From contig NZ_VEFR01000001.1 in assembly GCF_007679035.1 (NCBI RefSeq), forward strand, positions 620,001 through 684,000: a DNA stretch of 64,000 nucleotides. Direction: 5' to 3'. Source of the DNA: Agrococcus jejuensis (GTDB taxonomy: Bacteria; Actinomycetota; Actinomycetes; Actinomycetales; Microbacteriaceae). Position 1 is the stretch's first letter; every line of letters starts with the position of its first letter. The notes beneath the pieces were generated by a model. It saw only the letters and a list, made by a program, of their open reading frames with translations, was not told the origin of the DNA and ran no database searches. This document shows, in pieces, positions 1 to 9,606 of the stretch. The position numbers and the translations under genes are program-made.

Positions 1-2112
1 CTGCTGAGCGGCGGGGGCCGTCCGCTCCTCGCCGGTCGGCTCGTGGCCGTGCTCGTCGTCGTGACCGGGCTCGCGCCCCTTCGACGTCGCCGCAGCCATC
101 TGCGACAGACCCTTGCGGGCGTCGTCGGTGATGCCGTGCGTGCCCTGCTGCTGCGAGTGCTGCTGGCCGCCCTGGCCGCCGCCGTTGCCCGCCGCGGGCT
201 CCTGGCGCTTGCCGCCGCGACGGCGACCGCCGTCCGAACCGCCGTTGCCGCCGTTGCCACCGCCGCGCGACGAGCGCGACACGGGCTCGTGGTGCACGAT
301 CAGGCCGCGACCCGCGCACGCCTCGCACGTCTCCGAGTACGCCTCGAGCAGGCCGAGGCCCAGGCGCTTGCGCGTCATCTGCACGAGGCCGAGGCTCGTG
401 ACCTCCGCCACCTGGTGCTTCGTGCGGTCGCGCGACAGGCACTCGATGAGGCGACGCTGCACGAGGTCGCGGTTCGACTCGAGCACCATGTCGATGAAGT
501 CGATGACCACGATGCCGCCGAGGTCGCGCAGTCGCAGCTGGCGCACGACCTCCTCCGCGGCCTCGAGGTTGTTCTTCGTGACGGTCTCCTCGAGGTTGCC
601 GCCCTGGCCGACGAAGCGGCCGGTGTTGACGTCGATGACCGTCATCGCCTCGGTGCGGTCGATGACGAGCGAGCCGCCCGACGGCAGCCACACCTTGCGG
701 TCGAGGGCCTTGTCGATCTGCTCGGAGACGCGGAAGTGCTCGAACGGGTCGACCTCGAGCTCGAACGGCTCGATGCGCTCGAGCAGGTCGGGCGCGATCG
801 CGCCGAGGTACTCGCGGATGGTCGCGAGGGCCCCGTCGCCCTGGATGACCATGCGCTGGAAGTCCTCGTTGAAGACGTCGCGCACGATCTTGACGAGCAG
901 GTCGGGCTCGGCGTGCAGACGTGCGGGCGCGGAGCCCTTCGCCGTCTGGTCCTGGATCGACTGCCACTGACGGCCGAGTCGCTCGACGTCGCGCGTGAGC
1001 TGGTCCTGCGTGGCGCCCTCGGCGGCGGTGCGCACGATGACGCCCATGCCCTCGGGGAGCACCTCCTTGAGGATCTTCTTCAGGCGGGCGCGCTCGGTGT
1101 CGGGCAGCTTGCGCGAGATGCCGCTCATCGAGCCGCCGGGGACGGACACGAGGTAGCGGCCCGGCAGCGAGATCTGGCTCGTCAGGCGGGCGCCCTTGTG
1201 GCCGATCGGGTCCTTCGTGACCTGCACGAGCACGGTGTCGCCGGGCTTGAGCGCGAGCTCGATCTTGCGCGGCTGGTTCTCGAGGCCCGCGGCCTCCCAG
1301 TCGATCTCGCCCGAGTAGAGCACGGCGTTGCGACCGCGGCCGATGTCGACGAAGGCCGCCTCCATGCTGGGCAGCACGTTCTGCACCTTGCCGAGGTAGA
1401 CGTTGCCGATGAGGCTCGTCTCCGACGACTTGGCGACGTAGTGCTCGACGAGGATGCCGTCCTCGAGCACCGCGAGCTGCACGCGGTCGTGGCGCGAGCG
1501 CACGACCATGGTGCGCTCGACGGCCTCGCGGCGGGCGAGGAACTCGCTCTCGGTGACGACCGCACGACGACGGCCGGCGTCGCGCCCCTCGCGGCGGCGC
1601 TGCTTCTTGGCCTCGAGGCGCGTGGAGCCCTGCACCTTCTGCGGCTCGGTGATGAGCGGACGCTCGGCCTGACGCTCCTCGCGGGTGCGGCCACGGCGGC
1701 GACGGCGGTTCGAGCGGGGCTCGTCGTCGTCCTCGTCGTCGCCGTCGTCGACCTGGTCCCGGCGCTGCGAGGGCAGCGGAGGCAGGGGTGCGAGGCTCGC
1801 GATGTCGGGCGCGAAGAACTGGATCGCGAAGGGCAGTGCATCGTCGCTGCGCTCGGGCAGCGTGAGCTCCGCAGGTCCCTCGAGACCCGGCTCGTGGCCG
1901 GGCTCGGGCTCGCCGTCGGCAGCGAGCGGCGCCTCGGCGGGCTGCTCCTGCTCTGCGGGCTGCGCCTGCTCGGCGGGCTGCTCCTGCTCGGCGGTCTGCG
2001 CCTGCTCGGGAGCCGTCTGCTCGGTCACCTCGTCCTCGACGCCGGGCGTCGCGATCTCGGTGCTGGTCTCGTCGTGGTTCGCGTCTGCCGACGCGTCGTG
2101 TGCATCCACCAT
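1..2112 (-). CDS. rne: Ribonuclease E/G, 3' end cut by the window edge
   Basis: Endoribonuclease for mRNA turnover and rRNA processing. The reverse-strand frame is open from ATG at 2112 to base 1 (704 codons, no stop), so the C-terminus lies outside. Residues 1-200 are low-complexity, acidic and QPAEQ-rich; an S1 domain starts near residue 225. The catalytic core carries the metal-binding aspartates in VIDVNTGRF (about residue 493) and VVIDFIDM (about 535), followed by the zinc-link CEACAGRG near 595. The tail after that is Gly/Arg-rich, as in actinobacterial RNase E, where it binds RNA and partners. AGGAG lies 10 nt before the ATG. A long forward ORF over the same DNA is a composition shadow. 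Confidence 0.93.
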   Translation of the reverse strand, partial: MVDAHDASADANHDETSTEIATPGVEDEVTEQTAPEQAQTAEQEQPAEQAQPAEQEQPAEAPLAADGEPEPGHEPGLEGPAELTLPERSDDALPFAIQFFAPDIASLAPLPPLPSQRRDQVDDGDDEDDDEPRSNRRRRRGRTREERQAERPLITEPQKVQGSTRLEAKKQRRREGRDAGRRRAVVTESEFLARREAVERTMVVRSRHDRVQLAVLEDGILVEHYVAKSSETSLIGNVYLGKVQNVLPSMEAAFVDIGRGRNAVLYSGEIDWEAAGLENQPRKIELALKPGDTVLVQVTKDPIGHKGARLTSQISLPGRYLVSVPGGSMSGISRKLPDTERARLKKILKEVLPEGMGVIVRTAAEGATQDQLTRDVERLGRQWQSIQDQTAKGSAPARLHAEPDLLVKIVRDVFNEDFQRMVIQGDGALATIREYLGAIAPDLLERIEPFELEVDPFEHFRVSEQIDKALDRKVWLPSGGSLVIDRTEAMTVIDVNTGRFVGQGGNLEETVTKNNLEAAEEVVRQLRLRDLGGIVVIDFIDMVLESNRDLVQRRLIECLSRDRTKHQVAEVTSLGLVQMTRKRLGLGLLEAYSETCEACAGRGLIVHHEPVSRSSRGGGNGGNGGSDGGRRRGGKRQEPAAGNGGGQGGQQHSQQQGTHGITDDARKGLSQMAAATSKGREPGHDDEHGHEPTGEERTAPAAQQ

Positions 2113-2447
2113 CGCTGGCGTACTCCTCAGGCCCGGCATCGCCGGGCGACTCTCGCGCGGCTGGCAGTGCCCGCCGCGAATCCCTGTGGGCGCGTGCGGT
2201 GTCGCACGGCACCTGTTCGTCTGCTCGGAGCTGGCGATCCGACACCTCCTCGCGGAGGCGGCCCGGTGTGCCCGGTCAAATCTGCGGCGCTGGTGCGCCG
2301 TCGTCCACGATACCCCACGGGCTGCGCGTCGGCCGTGAGCGGCGCTCACGACCGGGATCCGGCCGGTCGGCGCATCCATAGGGTCTGCTGGTGGGATGCT
2401 CGTGCCGAGGCATGCGCGACCGCGATGCCCGCAGCCGAGAGGTGGAC
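2113..2447. other. Divergent intergenic region rne / VKOR gene
   Basis: 335 bases without a convincing gene. A reverse-strand TATCGT box (2312-2307) would give rne a 5' leader of nearly 190 nt. A perfect hairpin at 2131-2147 (GCCCGGC-atc-GCCGGGC) lies just upstream of the rne Shine-Dalgarno, so it could affect rne translation. A forward TAGGGT box (2379-2384) could start the VKOR transcript. Boxes are inferred from pattern only. Confidence 0.45.
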
Positions 2448-3110
2448 ATGGCCACGAAGCAGACCGAGCGCGCGACGCCGGCGAACGACGACGCCGTGCC
2501 GGCGGCCGCGGGCTTCACGCCTCCGCGGTGGCTCGGCATCCTGCTCGTCGTGACGGGCGCCGCAGGGCTCACCGCCGCGCTCACGCTCGCGATCGAGCGC
2601 GTGCACCTGCTGCAGAACCCCGACGAGGGCCTCGGCTGCGACATCAGCCCGTTCGTGAGCTGCTCGGGCGCGATGGAGTCGTGGCAGGGCAGCCTGCTCG
2701 GCTTCCCCAACCCGTTCATCGGCCTCATGGCCTTCCCCATCGTCATCGTGATGGGCGTGCTGGCGCTCGCGCTCGTGCGCATGCCCCGCTGGGTGTGGTC
2801 GACGTTCACCGTCGGCGTGCTCGGCGGCCTGGCGTTCGCGCTGTGGCTGTGGCAGCAGAGCGTGTTCGAGCTCGGGCTCGTCTGCCCGTGGTGCTTCCTC
2901 GTCTACATGACGATGTCGGCGATGGCGCCCACGTTCGTGTCGTGGTCGATCGGGTCGGGTGCGATGGTCGCGCCCGCCGGCCTCCGCAGGTTCGTCGCGC
3001 GCTGGGGCGAGTGGTCGTGGGTCGTGAGCCTCGCGCTCGCGCTCGTCATCGTGCTCGTCATCGTCGTGCGCCTGCCCGACATCCCCAGGTTCCTGCTGCT
3101 GGGCTACTGA
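2448..3110 (+). CDS. Vitamin K epoxide reductase (VKOR) family membrane protein
   Basis: Predicted quinone-linked thiol oxidoreductase that recharges a DsbA-like partner for disulfide formation outside the cell; this role is known for actinobacterial VKORs and inferred here. 220 aa with several hydrophobic segments. The two expected cysteine pairs are present: C64 and C72 in the first loop and the CPWC active site at 146-149. I chose ATG 2448 because GAGAGG lies just upstream and the VKOR domain begins soon after; an upstream in-frame ATG at 2391 would add an unconserved Arg-rich stretch. It is convergent with ndk across a very strong terminator. No DsbA partner is adjacent. Confidence 0.9.
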   Translation: MATKQTERATPANDDAVPAAAGFTPPRWLGILLVVTGAAGLTAALTLAIERVHLLQNPDEGLGCDISPFVSCSGAMESWQGSLLGFPNPFIGLMAFPIVIVMGVLALALVRMPRWVWSTFTVGVLGGLAFALWLWQQSVFELGLVCPWCFLVYMTMSAMAPTFVSWSIGSGAMVAPAGLRRFVARWGEWSWVVSLALALVIVLVIVVRLPDIPRFLLLGY

Positions 3111-3164
3111 CCGCAGACGCGAGACGCCCCCGGCCGTGCGGCCGGGGGCGTCTCGCGTCTGCGG
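3111..3164. terminator. Bidirectional terminator with a perfect 25-bp stem
   Basis: Arms 3111-3135 and 3140-3164 are exactly complementary around a GTGC loop. It begins right after the VKOR stop and ends 10 nt from the ndk stop, so it can end both convergent transcripts. Confidence 0.9.
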
Positions 3165-3174
3165 GGATGCCCGC

Positions 3175-3585
3175 TCAGTCGAACCAGAGCGCGAGCTCGC
3201 GCGCCGACGACTCCTCGGAGTCGGAGCCGTGCACGAGGTTCTGCTGCACCGTGAGGCCCCAGTCACGGCCGAGGTCGCCGCGGATCGTGCCGGGCGCCGC
3301 CGTCGTCGGGTCGGTCGTGCCCGCGAGCGAGCGGAAGCCCTCGATCACGCGGTCGCCCTCGAGGCGCACCGCGACCGACGGGCCCGAGAGCATGAACTCG
3401 ACGAGCGGCTCGAAGAACGGCTTGCCCTCGTGCTCGGCGTAGTGCTCCTCGAGCAGCGCGCGCTCGGGCTGCACGAGCCGGAGGTCCGCGATGCGGTACC
3501 CCTTCGCCTCGATGCGGCTGAGGATCTGGCCGGTGAGTCCGCGGGCGACGCCGTCGGGCTTCACCAGGACGAGGGTCTGCTGCAT
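3175..3585 (-). CDS. ndk: Nucleoside diphosphate kinase
   Basis: Transfers the gamma-phosphate of ATP to NDPs through a phosphohistidine, balancing (d)NTP pools in the cytoplasm. 136 aa, the normal family length. It starts MQQTLVLVKPDGV (the conserved KPDG) and contains the catalytic His in NLVHGSDS near the C-terminus. ATG 3585 fits the family start; the longer frame reading to 3858 is upstream noise. It is last in the operon ileS-folC-DUF4233-ndk, 29 nt after the DUF4233 stop. Confidence 0.97.
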   Translation of the reverse strand: MQQTLVLVKPDGVARGLTGQILSRIEAKGYRIADLRLVQPERALLEEHYAEHEGKPFFEPLVEFMLSGPSVAVRLEGDRVIEGFRSLAGTTDPTTAAPGTIRGDLGRDWGLTVQQNLVHGSDSEESSARELALWFD

Positions 3586-3614
3586 CGGATGGGTTCCTTC
3601 GTTGTCCTGCTGGT

Positions 3615-3959
3615 TCACTGCGGCTGCCCGCGCCCGATCTGGCGCGCGCGCACGAAGCAGAATATCCACATCGCGATGAACGCCAGGGAGACGCCGATCA
3701 TCACCGGCTCGACGAACGCGAGGCACGCCATGAGGGTCTGCGCGACGAGGCTCGCGACCCATCCCCAGCGGTAGCGCAGCACCTTGAGCGTGAGGATGAG
3801 CAGGGCCGCGACGACCGCGAACGCCGTGGGCGCCGGCCAGTCGCGCGTGACGCCCCACACGGCGAGGGCGCCGAACGCGAGCGCGAAGACCTCGAGGCCG
3901 TGCACGATCGTGAGGAGCTTCTCGAGCAGACCGCGCTCGCGGCGCGCGGCGGCGCTCAT
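3615..3959 (-). CDS. DUF4233 small membrane protein
   Basis: 114 aa with about three or four hydrophobic segments and few charged residues, matching the DUF4233 family, which sits between folC and ndk in many actinobacteria. Its biochemical role is unknown. Its ATG overlaps the folC stop (ATGA, 3959-3956), so translation is probably coupled. The conserved folC-DUF4233-ndk order is the main evidence for identity. Confidence 0.85.
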   Translation of the reverse strand: MSAAARRERGLLEKLLTIVHGLEVFALAFGALAVWGVTRDWPAPTAFAVVAALLILTLKVLRYRWGWVASLVAQTLMACLAFVEPVMIGVSLAFIAMWIFCFVRARQIGRGQPQ

Positions 3960-5542
3960 CGATGCATCCAGCGCTCGGCGCGAGCCTTGGCCTGCACGGC
4001 CCCCAGCAGCGTGATCGAGCCGGTGACGACGACGGCCCCGCCGCGGTCCTCCGCCTGCTCGCGCGCCATCTCGACGGCGCGCTCGAGCACGGGCTCCACC
4101 GAGACGCGCTCGGCGCCGAAGACCTCGACGGCGATGCGCGCGAGGTCGTCGGCGGGCACGGCGCGCTCGGAGTCGGACTGCGTCACGACGACCTCCTCGA
4201 CATGCGGCTCGAGGATGCGCAGCACGCCTGCGGCGTCCTTGCCCTCGACCATGCCGACGACGAGCTGCACGTGCTCGAACGCGAACACCTCCTGCAGCGC
4301 CGTCGCGAGCGACTGCGCGCCGTGCGGGTTGTGCGCCGCGTCGACGACGACGCTCGGGTCGGTGCCGACGACCTCGAGCCGCCCGGGCGACGTCACCGCT
4401 GCGAACGCCGACGACAGCACGTCCTGCGCGATGGGCCGCGTGCCCGCGCCGAGGAACGCCTCGACCGCGACGAGCGCGAGCGCGGCGTTCTGGCCCTGGT
4501 GTCGCCCGAGCAGCGGCAGCGGCTGGTCCTCGTAGGCGGCGGCGAGGCCGCGCACCGTCACGAGCTGGCCGCCGACCGCGAGGGTGCTCTCGCGCTCGAA
4601 GTCCCGGCCCTCGACGAGCACGCGGGCGGCGCCGACCTCGGCCGCGCGGGCCTCGACGATCGCGAGCACGCCGGGCTCCTGCTCGGCCGTCACGACGATC
4701 GCGCCGGGCTTGACGATGCCGGCCTTCTCGGTCGCGATCGCCTCGACCGTCGCGCCGAGCCTGTTCGTGTGGTCGAGCGCGATGGGCGTCAGCACCGCGA
4801 CGTCGCCGTCGGCGACGTTCGTCGAGTCCCACGTGCCGCCCATGCCCACCTCGACGACCGCGACCTCGATCGGCGCGTCGGCGAAGATCGCGTACGCGAG
4901 CACCGTGATGGCCTCGAAGAACGTCAGCCGTCGCTGCCCGTCGCGCTCGAGCTCGCCGTCGACGAGATCGAGGAAGGGCGTGATCTCCTCCCAGACGCGG
5001 GCGAAGACCGCATCCGACACCGGCTCCCCGTCGATGAGGATGCGCTCGGTCACGCGCTCGAGATGCGGGCTCGTGAGCAGGCCGGTGCGCAGCCCGTGGG
5101 CACGCAGCAGCGCCTCGGCGATGCGGGCCGTGGAGCCCTTGCCGTTCGTGCCCGTGACGTGCACGACGCCGTACGAGCGCTGCGGGTCGCCGAGCAGCTC
5201 GACGGCGCGCGCCGTCGCGGCGAGGCGCGGCTCGATCGCCGTCTCCCCCGCGCGCTCGAGCAGCTGCGCATAGGCGGCGTCGGCGGCCTCGCGATCCTCG
5301 AGCGAGTCGAGGATGCGCTCGTCGGTCGCGTCCTGCTCGGCGTCGGGATCGTCGTCGTCGGCGTCGCCGCCGAACGGGTCGGGCACGCGCACGATCGCGT
5401 CGCCGTCGCCCTCGAGCTCGTCGAGGTCGATCGCGTCGGCGTCGACCTCCTCCTCGTACGCGTCGTCCCACGCGTTCATCTCGTCGCCGTCGGCGTTGCG
5501 CCGGGTGGGCTCGGGGTGCCGCGGCTCGCGGTCGTCGCTCAT
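3956..5542 (-). CDS. folC: Folylpolyglutamate synthase / dihydrofolate synthase
   Basis: Adds glutamate to dihydropteroate and to reduced folates (Mur-ligase fold). The ATP loop GTNGKGS is at residues 131-137, followed by [12 protein letters not shown] and the [12 protein letters not shown] helix; the C-terminal domain has [10 protein letters not shown]. At 528 aa it is longer than usual because residues 1-80 form an unusually acidic extension (runs such as [12 protein letters not shown]). The start ATG 5542 overlaps the ileS stop (ATGA); an internal ATG (MNAWDD, residue 22) is possible but lacks that coupling. Confidence 0.95.
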   Translation of the reverse strand: MSDDREPRHPEPTRRNADGDEMNAWDDAYEEEVDADAIDLDELEGDGDAIVRVPDPFGGDADDDDPDAEQDATDERILDSLEDREAADAAYAQLLERAGETAIEPRLAATARAVELLGDPQRSYGVVHVTGTNGKGSTARIAEALLRAHGLRTGLLTSPHLERVTERILIDGEPVSDAVFARVWEEITPFLDLVDGELERDGQRRLTFFEAITVLAYAIFADAPIEVAVVEVGMGGTWDSTNVADGDVAVLTPIALDHTNRLGATVEAIATEKAGIVKPGAIVVTAEQEPGVLAIVEARAAEVGAARVLVEGRDFERESTLAVGGQLVTVRGLAAAYEDQPLPLLGRHQGQNAALALVAVEAFLGAGTRPIAQDVLSSAFAAVTSPGRLEVVGTDPSVVVDAAHNPHGAQSLATALQEVFAFEHVQLVVGMVEGKDAAGVLRILEPHVEEVVVTQSDSERAVPADDLARIAVEVFGAERVSVEPVLERAVEMAREQAEDRGGAVVVTGSITLLGAVQAKARAERWMHR

Positions 5543-8500
5543 GCGCGCTCCAGTCGGATCGTGAGGGGCGAGCCGTCGCCGACGCGCACGTCGGCGGCGT
5601 CGGCCGCCTCGCCTGCGGTGTCGTCGACGCGCTCGATCGTCAGCGTCGTCGCGAGCGTCTCGCCCGCCACGAGGTCGCGGTGCGTCTCGAGCGCCGCGAC
5701 GCCGTGCGCATCGCTGCCGAGCACGAGCGCGATGCGGTCGGAGACGTCGAGACCGGCCTGCTTGCGCGCATCCTGGATCGCGCGCACGGCGTCGCGAGCG
5801 AGGCCCTCGGCCTCGAGCGCGGGCGTCGTGACCGTGTCGAGGTCGAGGTGCGTGTGGCCGAGCAGCGTCGTCTCGCCGCCCTCGTACGCCGACTCGGTCG
5901 GCTCGTCGAGCAGCTGGAACTCGCCGGGCTCGAGCACGACGCCGTCGACGAGCAGACGCTCGCCGTCGACGCTCCACTCGCCGGCGCGGATCGCTGCGAA
6001 GACGCGTGCGAAGTCGCCCTTCAGGCGCGGTGCGGCGACCTTCGAGACGATCTGCGCCGTCTTCGACAGGCCGGGCAGCGCCTCGCCCTCGGCGACGTGC
6101 ACGACGTGCACGGCCTTGAGGTTGACCTCGTCGCGCACGAGGTCCGCGAACGCCGACAGGTCGACGCGGCTCGTGATCGTCGCCTCGGCGAGCGGCAGGC
6201 GCACGCGCAGCCTGCGCTGCTTGCGCATGGCGTGCAGCGCGTTGACGACGGCTCGCGCCTCGTCCATCTGCGCCACGAGCGCGGGGTCCGCGGGGAGCGC
6301 GGATGCGTCGGGCCAGTCGGTGAGGTGCACCGAGCGACCGCCCGTGAGCCCGCGCCACACCTCCTCGGCGACGAGCGGCGCGAGCGGCGCCGCGATCGTC
6401 GTGAGCGTCTCGAGCACGAGCGCGAGCGTGTCGAACGCCTCGGTCGAGCTGGGGTCCTCCGTCACGCCCGCCCAGAAGCGATCGCGCGAGCGACGCACGT
6501 ACCAGTTGGTGAGCGTGTCGGTGAACTCGCGCAGCGCGAGCGTCGCCCCCGTCGCGTCGAGCGCATCCATCGCGGCCGTCACAGCCTCGACGGTCTCGCG
6601 CAGCTTCGCGAGCACGTAGCGGTCGAGCACGTCGCTCGAGTCCGCGCGCGGCGTCGCGACGTAGGGCCGGCCGTCCTTCGCGCGGTTCGCGTACGTCGTG
6701 AGGAAGTACCACGTCGACCACAGCGGCAGGTGGAACTGCCGCAGCGCCTCGCGGATGCCCTCCTCCGACACGATGAAGTTGCCACCGCGCAGGATCGAGC
6801 CCTGCAGCAGGTTCCAGCGCACCGCATCCGACCCGTACGCGTCGAACGACTCGTTGACGTCGGGGTAGTTGCGCCGCGACTTCGACGCCTTGAAGCCGTC
6901 GTCGCCGAGGATGATGCCGTGGCTGATGACGTTGCGGAACGCCTCCCGACCGAACAGCGCCACCGACAGCACGTGCAGCACGTAGAACCAGCCGCGGGTC
7001 TGCCCGATGTACTCGACGATGTAGTCGGCGGGGCTGTGGGTGTCGAACCACTCCTGCTGCTCGAACGGGTAGTGCACCTGCGCGAACGGCATCGAGCCCG
7101 AGTCGAACCACACGTCGAGCACGTCGGGGATGCGACGCATCGTCGAGCGCCCCGTCGGGTCGTCGGGGTTCGGTCGCGTGAGCTCGTCGATGTAGGGGCG
7201 GTGCAGGTCGGTGGGCCGCACGCCGAAGTCGCGCTCGAGCTCGTCGAGCGAGCCGTACACGTCGATGCGCGGGTGGTTGGGGTCGTCGCTCTTCCACACC
7301 GGGATGGGGCTGCCCCAGTACCGGTTGCGGCTGATCGACCAGTCGCGGGCGCCCTCGAGCCACTTGCCGAACTGCCCGTGCTTCACGTTCTCGGGCACCC
7401 AGTTGATGCGCTCGTTCGCCGCGATCAGGTCGTCCTTGATGTCCGTGACGCGCACGAACCACGACGACACCGCCTTGTAGATGAGGGGGTTCCGGCAGCG
7501 CCAGCAGTGCGGGTACGGGTGCAGGTACGACGCCTCGCGCAGCAGGCGACCCTTCGCCTGCAGGGCGCGGATGATCGTGCGGTTCGCCTCGAACACCTGC
7601 ACGCCGGCGATCTCGGCGAGCTCGCCGTCTGCGAAGAGCTGCAGGAAGCGGCCGCCGTCGTCGACGGAGAGGATCGTGGGGATGCCGGCCGCGGCCGTGA
7701 CACGCTGGTCGTCCTCGCCGTAGGCGGGCGCCTGATGCACGATGCCGGTGCCCTCGCCCGTCGCGACGTAGTCGTCGACGAGCACGCGCCACGCGGATGC
7801 GGTGTCCCACTCCTCGGCGTCGGCGAAGTCGTCGAACAGGCGCCGGTAGGCGAGGCCGCCCAGGTCGGCTCCCGTGACGGTGCGCAGCACCTCGGGAGCG
7901 CCCTCGTCGTAGCCGAGCGCCTTGGCGTGCGCGCCGAGCGTGTCGGCGGCGAGCAGGTATCGCGTCTCGCCCGCGACGCCGCCGTCGGCCGCGCCGGCGG
8001 GGCCTGCGGCCACGACGACGTACGCGATGGCGGGTCCGACCGCGAGGGCCATGTTCGTGGGCAGCGTCCACGGCGTCGTCGTCCAGGCGAGCATCCGCAC
8101 GCCGCCGAGCCCGGCGGCATCCGCCGCCTCGCCCTCGAGCGGGAACGTCACCGTCACCGACGGGTCCTGGCGGTCCTGGTAGACGTCGTCGTCCATGCGC
8201 AGCTCGTGCGCCGACAGCGGCGTCTCGTCGCGCCAGCAGTACGGCAGCACCCGGTAGCCCTCGTACGCGAGGCCCTTGCGATGCAGCTCGGAGAACGCCC
8301 AGATCACCGACTCCATGTAGCCGACGTCGAGCGTCTTGTAGTCGTGCTCGAAGTCGACCCAGCGAGCCTGGCGCGTGACGTAGTCCTGCCATTCGCGCGT
8401 GTACTCGAGCACCGACTCGCGCGCCTTCGCGTTGAAGACGTCGACGCCCATGGCCTCGATCTCGGCCTTCTCGGTGATGCCGAGCTGCTTCATCGCCTCG

Positions 8501-8805
8501 AGCTCGGCGGGCAGGCCGTGCGTGTCCCAGCCGAACCGACGCTGCACCTGCTTGCCGCGCATCGTCTGGTAGCGGGGGAACACGTCCTTCGCGTAGCCCG
8601 TGAGCAGGTGCCCGTAGTGCGGCAGGCCGTTCGCGAACGGCGGGCCGTCGTAGAAGACCCACTCCTCGCAGCCGTCGCGCCGGTCGATCGACGCCTGGAA
8701 CGTGTCGTCGCCCTTCCAGAACGCGAGGATGCCCTCCTCGACCGCCGGGAACGACGGATTGGGCACGACGGTGCCGCCGTGCCTCGGGTAGCGCTGCTCG
8801 TCCAC
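5539..8805 (-). CDS. ileS: Isoleucyl-tRNA synthetase
   Basis: Class I synthetase charging tRNA-Ile, with editing of valine. 1088 aa. HIGH-type motif HYGH at 63-66 and KMSKS-type KASKS near 638-642 followed by RRNYPD, as in the long eukaryote-like IleS2 form common in actinobacteria. I chose GTG 8805 because GGAGAAGGAG precedes it by a few bases and it follows the T-box. IleS2 enzymes are often less sensitive to mupirocin (family knowledge). The stop overlaps the folC start. Expression should follow tRNA-Ile charging through the leader. Confidence 0.97.
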   Translation of the reverse strand: MDEQRYPRHGGTVVPNPSFPAVEEGILAFWKGDDTFQASIDRRDGCEEWVFYDGPPFANGLPHYGHLLTGYAKDVFPRYQTMRGKQVQRRFGWDTHGLPAELEAMKQLGITEKAEIEAMGVDVFNAKARESVLEYTREWQDYVTRQARWVDFEHDYKTLDVGYMESVIWAFSELHRKGLAYEGYRVLPYCWRDETPLSAHELRMDDDVYQDRQDPSVTVTFPLEGEAADAAGLGGVRMLAWTTTPWTLPTNMALAVGPAIAYVVVAAGPAGAADGGVAGETRYLLAADTLGAHAKALGYDEGAPEVLRTVTGADLGGLAYRRLFDDFADAEEWDTASAWRVLVDDYVATGEGTGIVHQAPAYGEDDQRVTAAAGIPTILSVDDGGRFLQLFADGELAEIAGVQVFEANRTIIRALQAKGRLLREASYLHPYPHCWRCRNPLIYKAVSSWFVRVTDIKDDLIAANERINWVPENVKHGQFGKWLEGARDWSISRNRYWGSPIPVWKSDDPNHPRIDVYGSLDELERDFGVRPTDLHRPYIDELTRPNPDDPTGRSTMRRIPDVLDVWFDSGSMPFAQVHYPFEQQEWFDTHSPADYIVEYIGQTRGWFYVLHVLSVALFGREAFRNVISHGIILGDDGFKASKSRRNYPDVNESFDAYGSDAVRWNLLQGSILRGGNFIVSEEGIREALRQFHLPLWSTWYFLTTYANRAKDGRPYVATPRADSSDVLDRYVLAKLRETVEAVTAAMDALDATGATLALREFTDTLTNWYVRRSRDRFWAGVTEDPSSTEAFDTLALVLETLTTIAAPLAPLVAEEVWRGLTGGRSVHLTDWPDASALPADPALVAQMDEARAVVNALHAMRKQRRLRVRLPLAEATITSRVDLSAFADLVRDEVNLKAVHVVHVAEGEALPGLSKTAQIVSKVAAPRLKGDFARVFAAIRAGEWSVDGERLLVDGVVLEPGEFQLLDEPTESAYEGGETTLLGHTHLDLDTVTTPALEAEGLARDAVRAIQDARKQAGLDVSDRIALVLGSDAHGVAALETHRDLVAGETLATTLTIERVDDTAGEAADAADVRVGDGSPLTIRLERA

Positions 8806-9009
8806 TCGACTCCTTCTCCAGCTGCTGCTGCTCTCGGAGCCGGGACGCTCTCGCGCGGTACCACCCGGCTTGCAGCCTCGTGGAGGCTGCCGCTCGCTCT
8901 TCGGCTGTGACGGGCCGGACCCGCTCGGATCTACTGGGCTGCCGCACCTCGCGGATGCGGTGGCCGTTCTGCCGAGGACTCCCCGGTGATGGCCGGATCG
9001 ACGTCGCTG
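8806..9009 (-). promoter_or_regulatory. T-box riboswitch of ileS (short Stem I, translational type)
   Basis: The T-box sequence GGGTGGTACCGCG lies at 8866-8854 inside a helix AGCCGGG/CCCGGCT (8870-8864 with 8844-8838), the expected antisequestrator holding the NCCA-binding bulge. An ATC codon at 8990-8988 within GGCCATCACCGGGGAG is the likely isoleucine specifier in a very short Stem I. No terminator run follows; instead CTCC upstream can pair with GGAG of the ileS ribosome site. Uncharged tRNA-Ile should open that site. A reverse TACGAT box at 9021-9016 places the RNA start near 9009. Confidence 0.9.
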
Positions 9010-9103
9010 CACGCCATCGTACGCGCTCGCCGCGCGACGCGCATGCCGCTCGGCGCGACGGCCTCGGCCGTCCCCATCAAAGGCGACGCATGGGAAGCCG
9101 TCC

Positions 9104-9109
9104 TATCCT
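9104..9109 (+). promoter_or_regulatory. -10 box TATCCT of the 9117 lipoprotein gene
   Basis: Seven bases separate TATCCT from ATG 9117 and there is no Shine-Dalgarno, so the transcript should begin at or next to the start codon. Confidence 0.6.
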
Positions 9110-9116
9110 GGCGACC

Positions 9117-9575
9117 ATGCGCATCCGCACCGGACTCCCTCTCGCCCTCGCGGCGATCGCGATGTTGACCGCGTGCTCCGGCGGTGGCCAGCCCGACGCG
9201 TCGGCGTCCGCCTCGCCGTCGCCGACGGCCGAGGCGACGACCGCCGCGCAGTGCGACCAGGTCATCTCCGACGCCGAGCAGCTCATGGCCGACGTGTCGG
9301 AGCTCGCGACGCGGTTCGGCAGCGACCCGCTCGGCGCGCTCGCCGCCGTGCCGGGCATCGTCGATCGCGTCACGACGCTCGGCGACCAGGTCACCGACCC
9401 CGAGCTCGCCGCGCACGTCGACGCGATCACCTCGGTCGCCACGACCGCGGTCGAGGAGGCGCAGTCGGCGATCGCCCAGGGCGACACGCAGGGAGCGATC
9501 GATGCGCTGTCGCAGGCGGCGACCGACGTGCAGCCGGCCGTGACGGCATTGCAGGAGTACTGCGCGGCGCAGTGA
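9117..9575 (+). CDS. Small lipoprotein, function unknown
   Basis: 152 aa. A short basic n-region and hydrophobic stretch lead to the lipobox LTAC at about residue 20, followed by a Gly/Ser/Pro/Ala linker, so it is predicted to be a lipid-anchored surface protein. The rest is a helical, Ala-rich domain of about 110 residues with one cysteine near each end (QCDQ and EYCAAQ) that could form a disulfide. No family recognised. It is divergent from the ileS leader. ATG 9117 is set by the TATCCT box; longer reading upstream crosses the T-box DNA and is not real. Confidence 0.8.
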   Translation: MRIRTGLPLALAAIAMLTACSGGGQPDASASASPSPTAEATTAAQCDQVISDAEQLMADVSELATRFGSDPLGALAAVPGIVDRVTTLGDQVTDPELAAHVDAITSVATTAVEEAQSAIAQGDTQGAIDALSQAATDVQPAVTALQEYCAAQ

Positions 9576-9594
9576 CCGCGGGCTCGATCGCTCG

Positions 9595-9600
9595 TAGCCT
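9595..9600 (+). promoter_or_regulatory. -10 box TAGCCT of the pabC-like gene
   Basis: Six bases before ATG 9607 with no ribosome-binding site between, so leaderless. Confidence 0.6.
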
Positions 9601-9606
9601 GACGGC

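Noticed and set aside
43-2553. Forward 836-aa open frame
   Set aside because: It is antisense to RNase E, whose conserved motifs read on the reverse strand; Ala/Arg/Leu-biased translation without domains is typical of shadows in GC-rich DNA.
5680-8910. Forward 1076-aa frame over ileS
   Set aside because: Antisense shadow with no recognisable domain and no start signals.
3956-8947. Single reverse frame of 1663 aa
   Set aside because: Only its last 528 codons (folC) are real; the rest runs out of frame through ileS and reads as Arg-rich noise.
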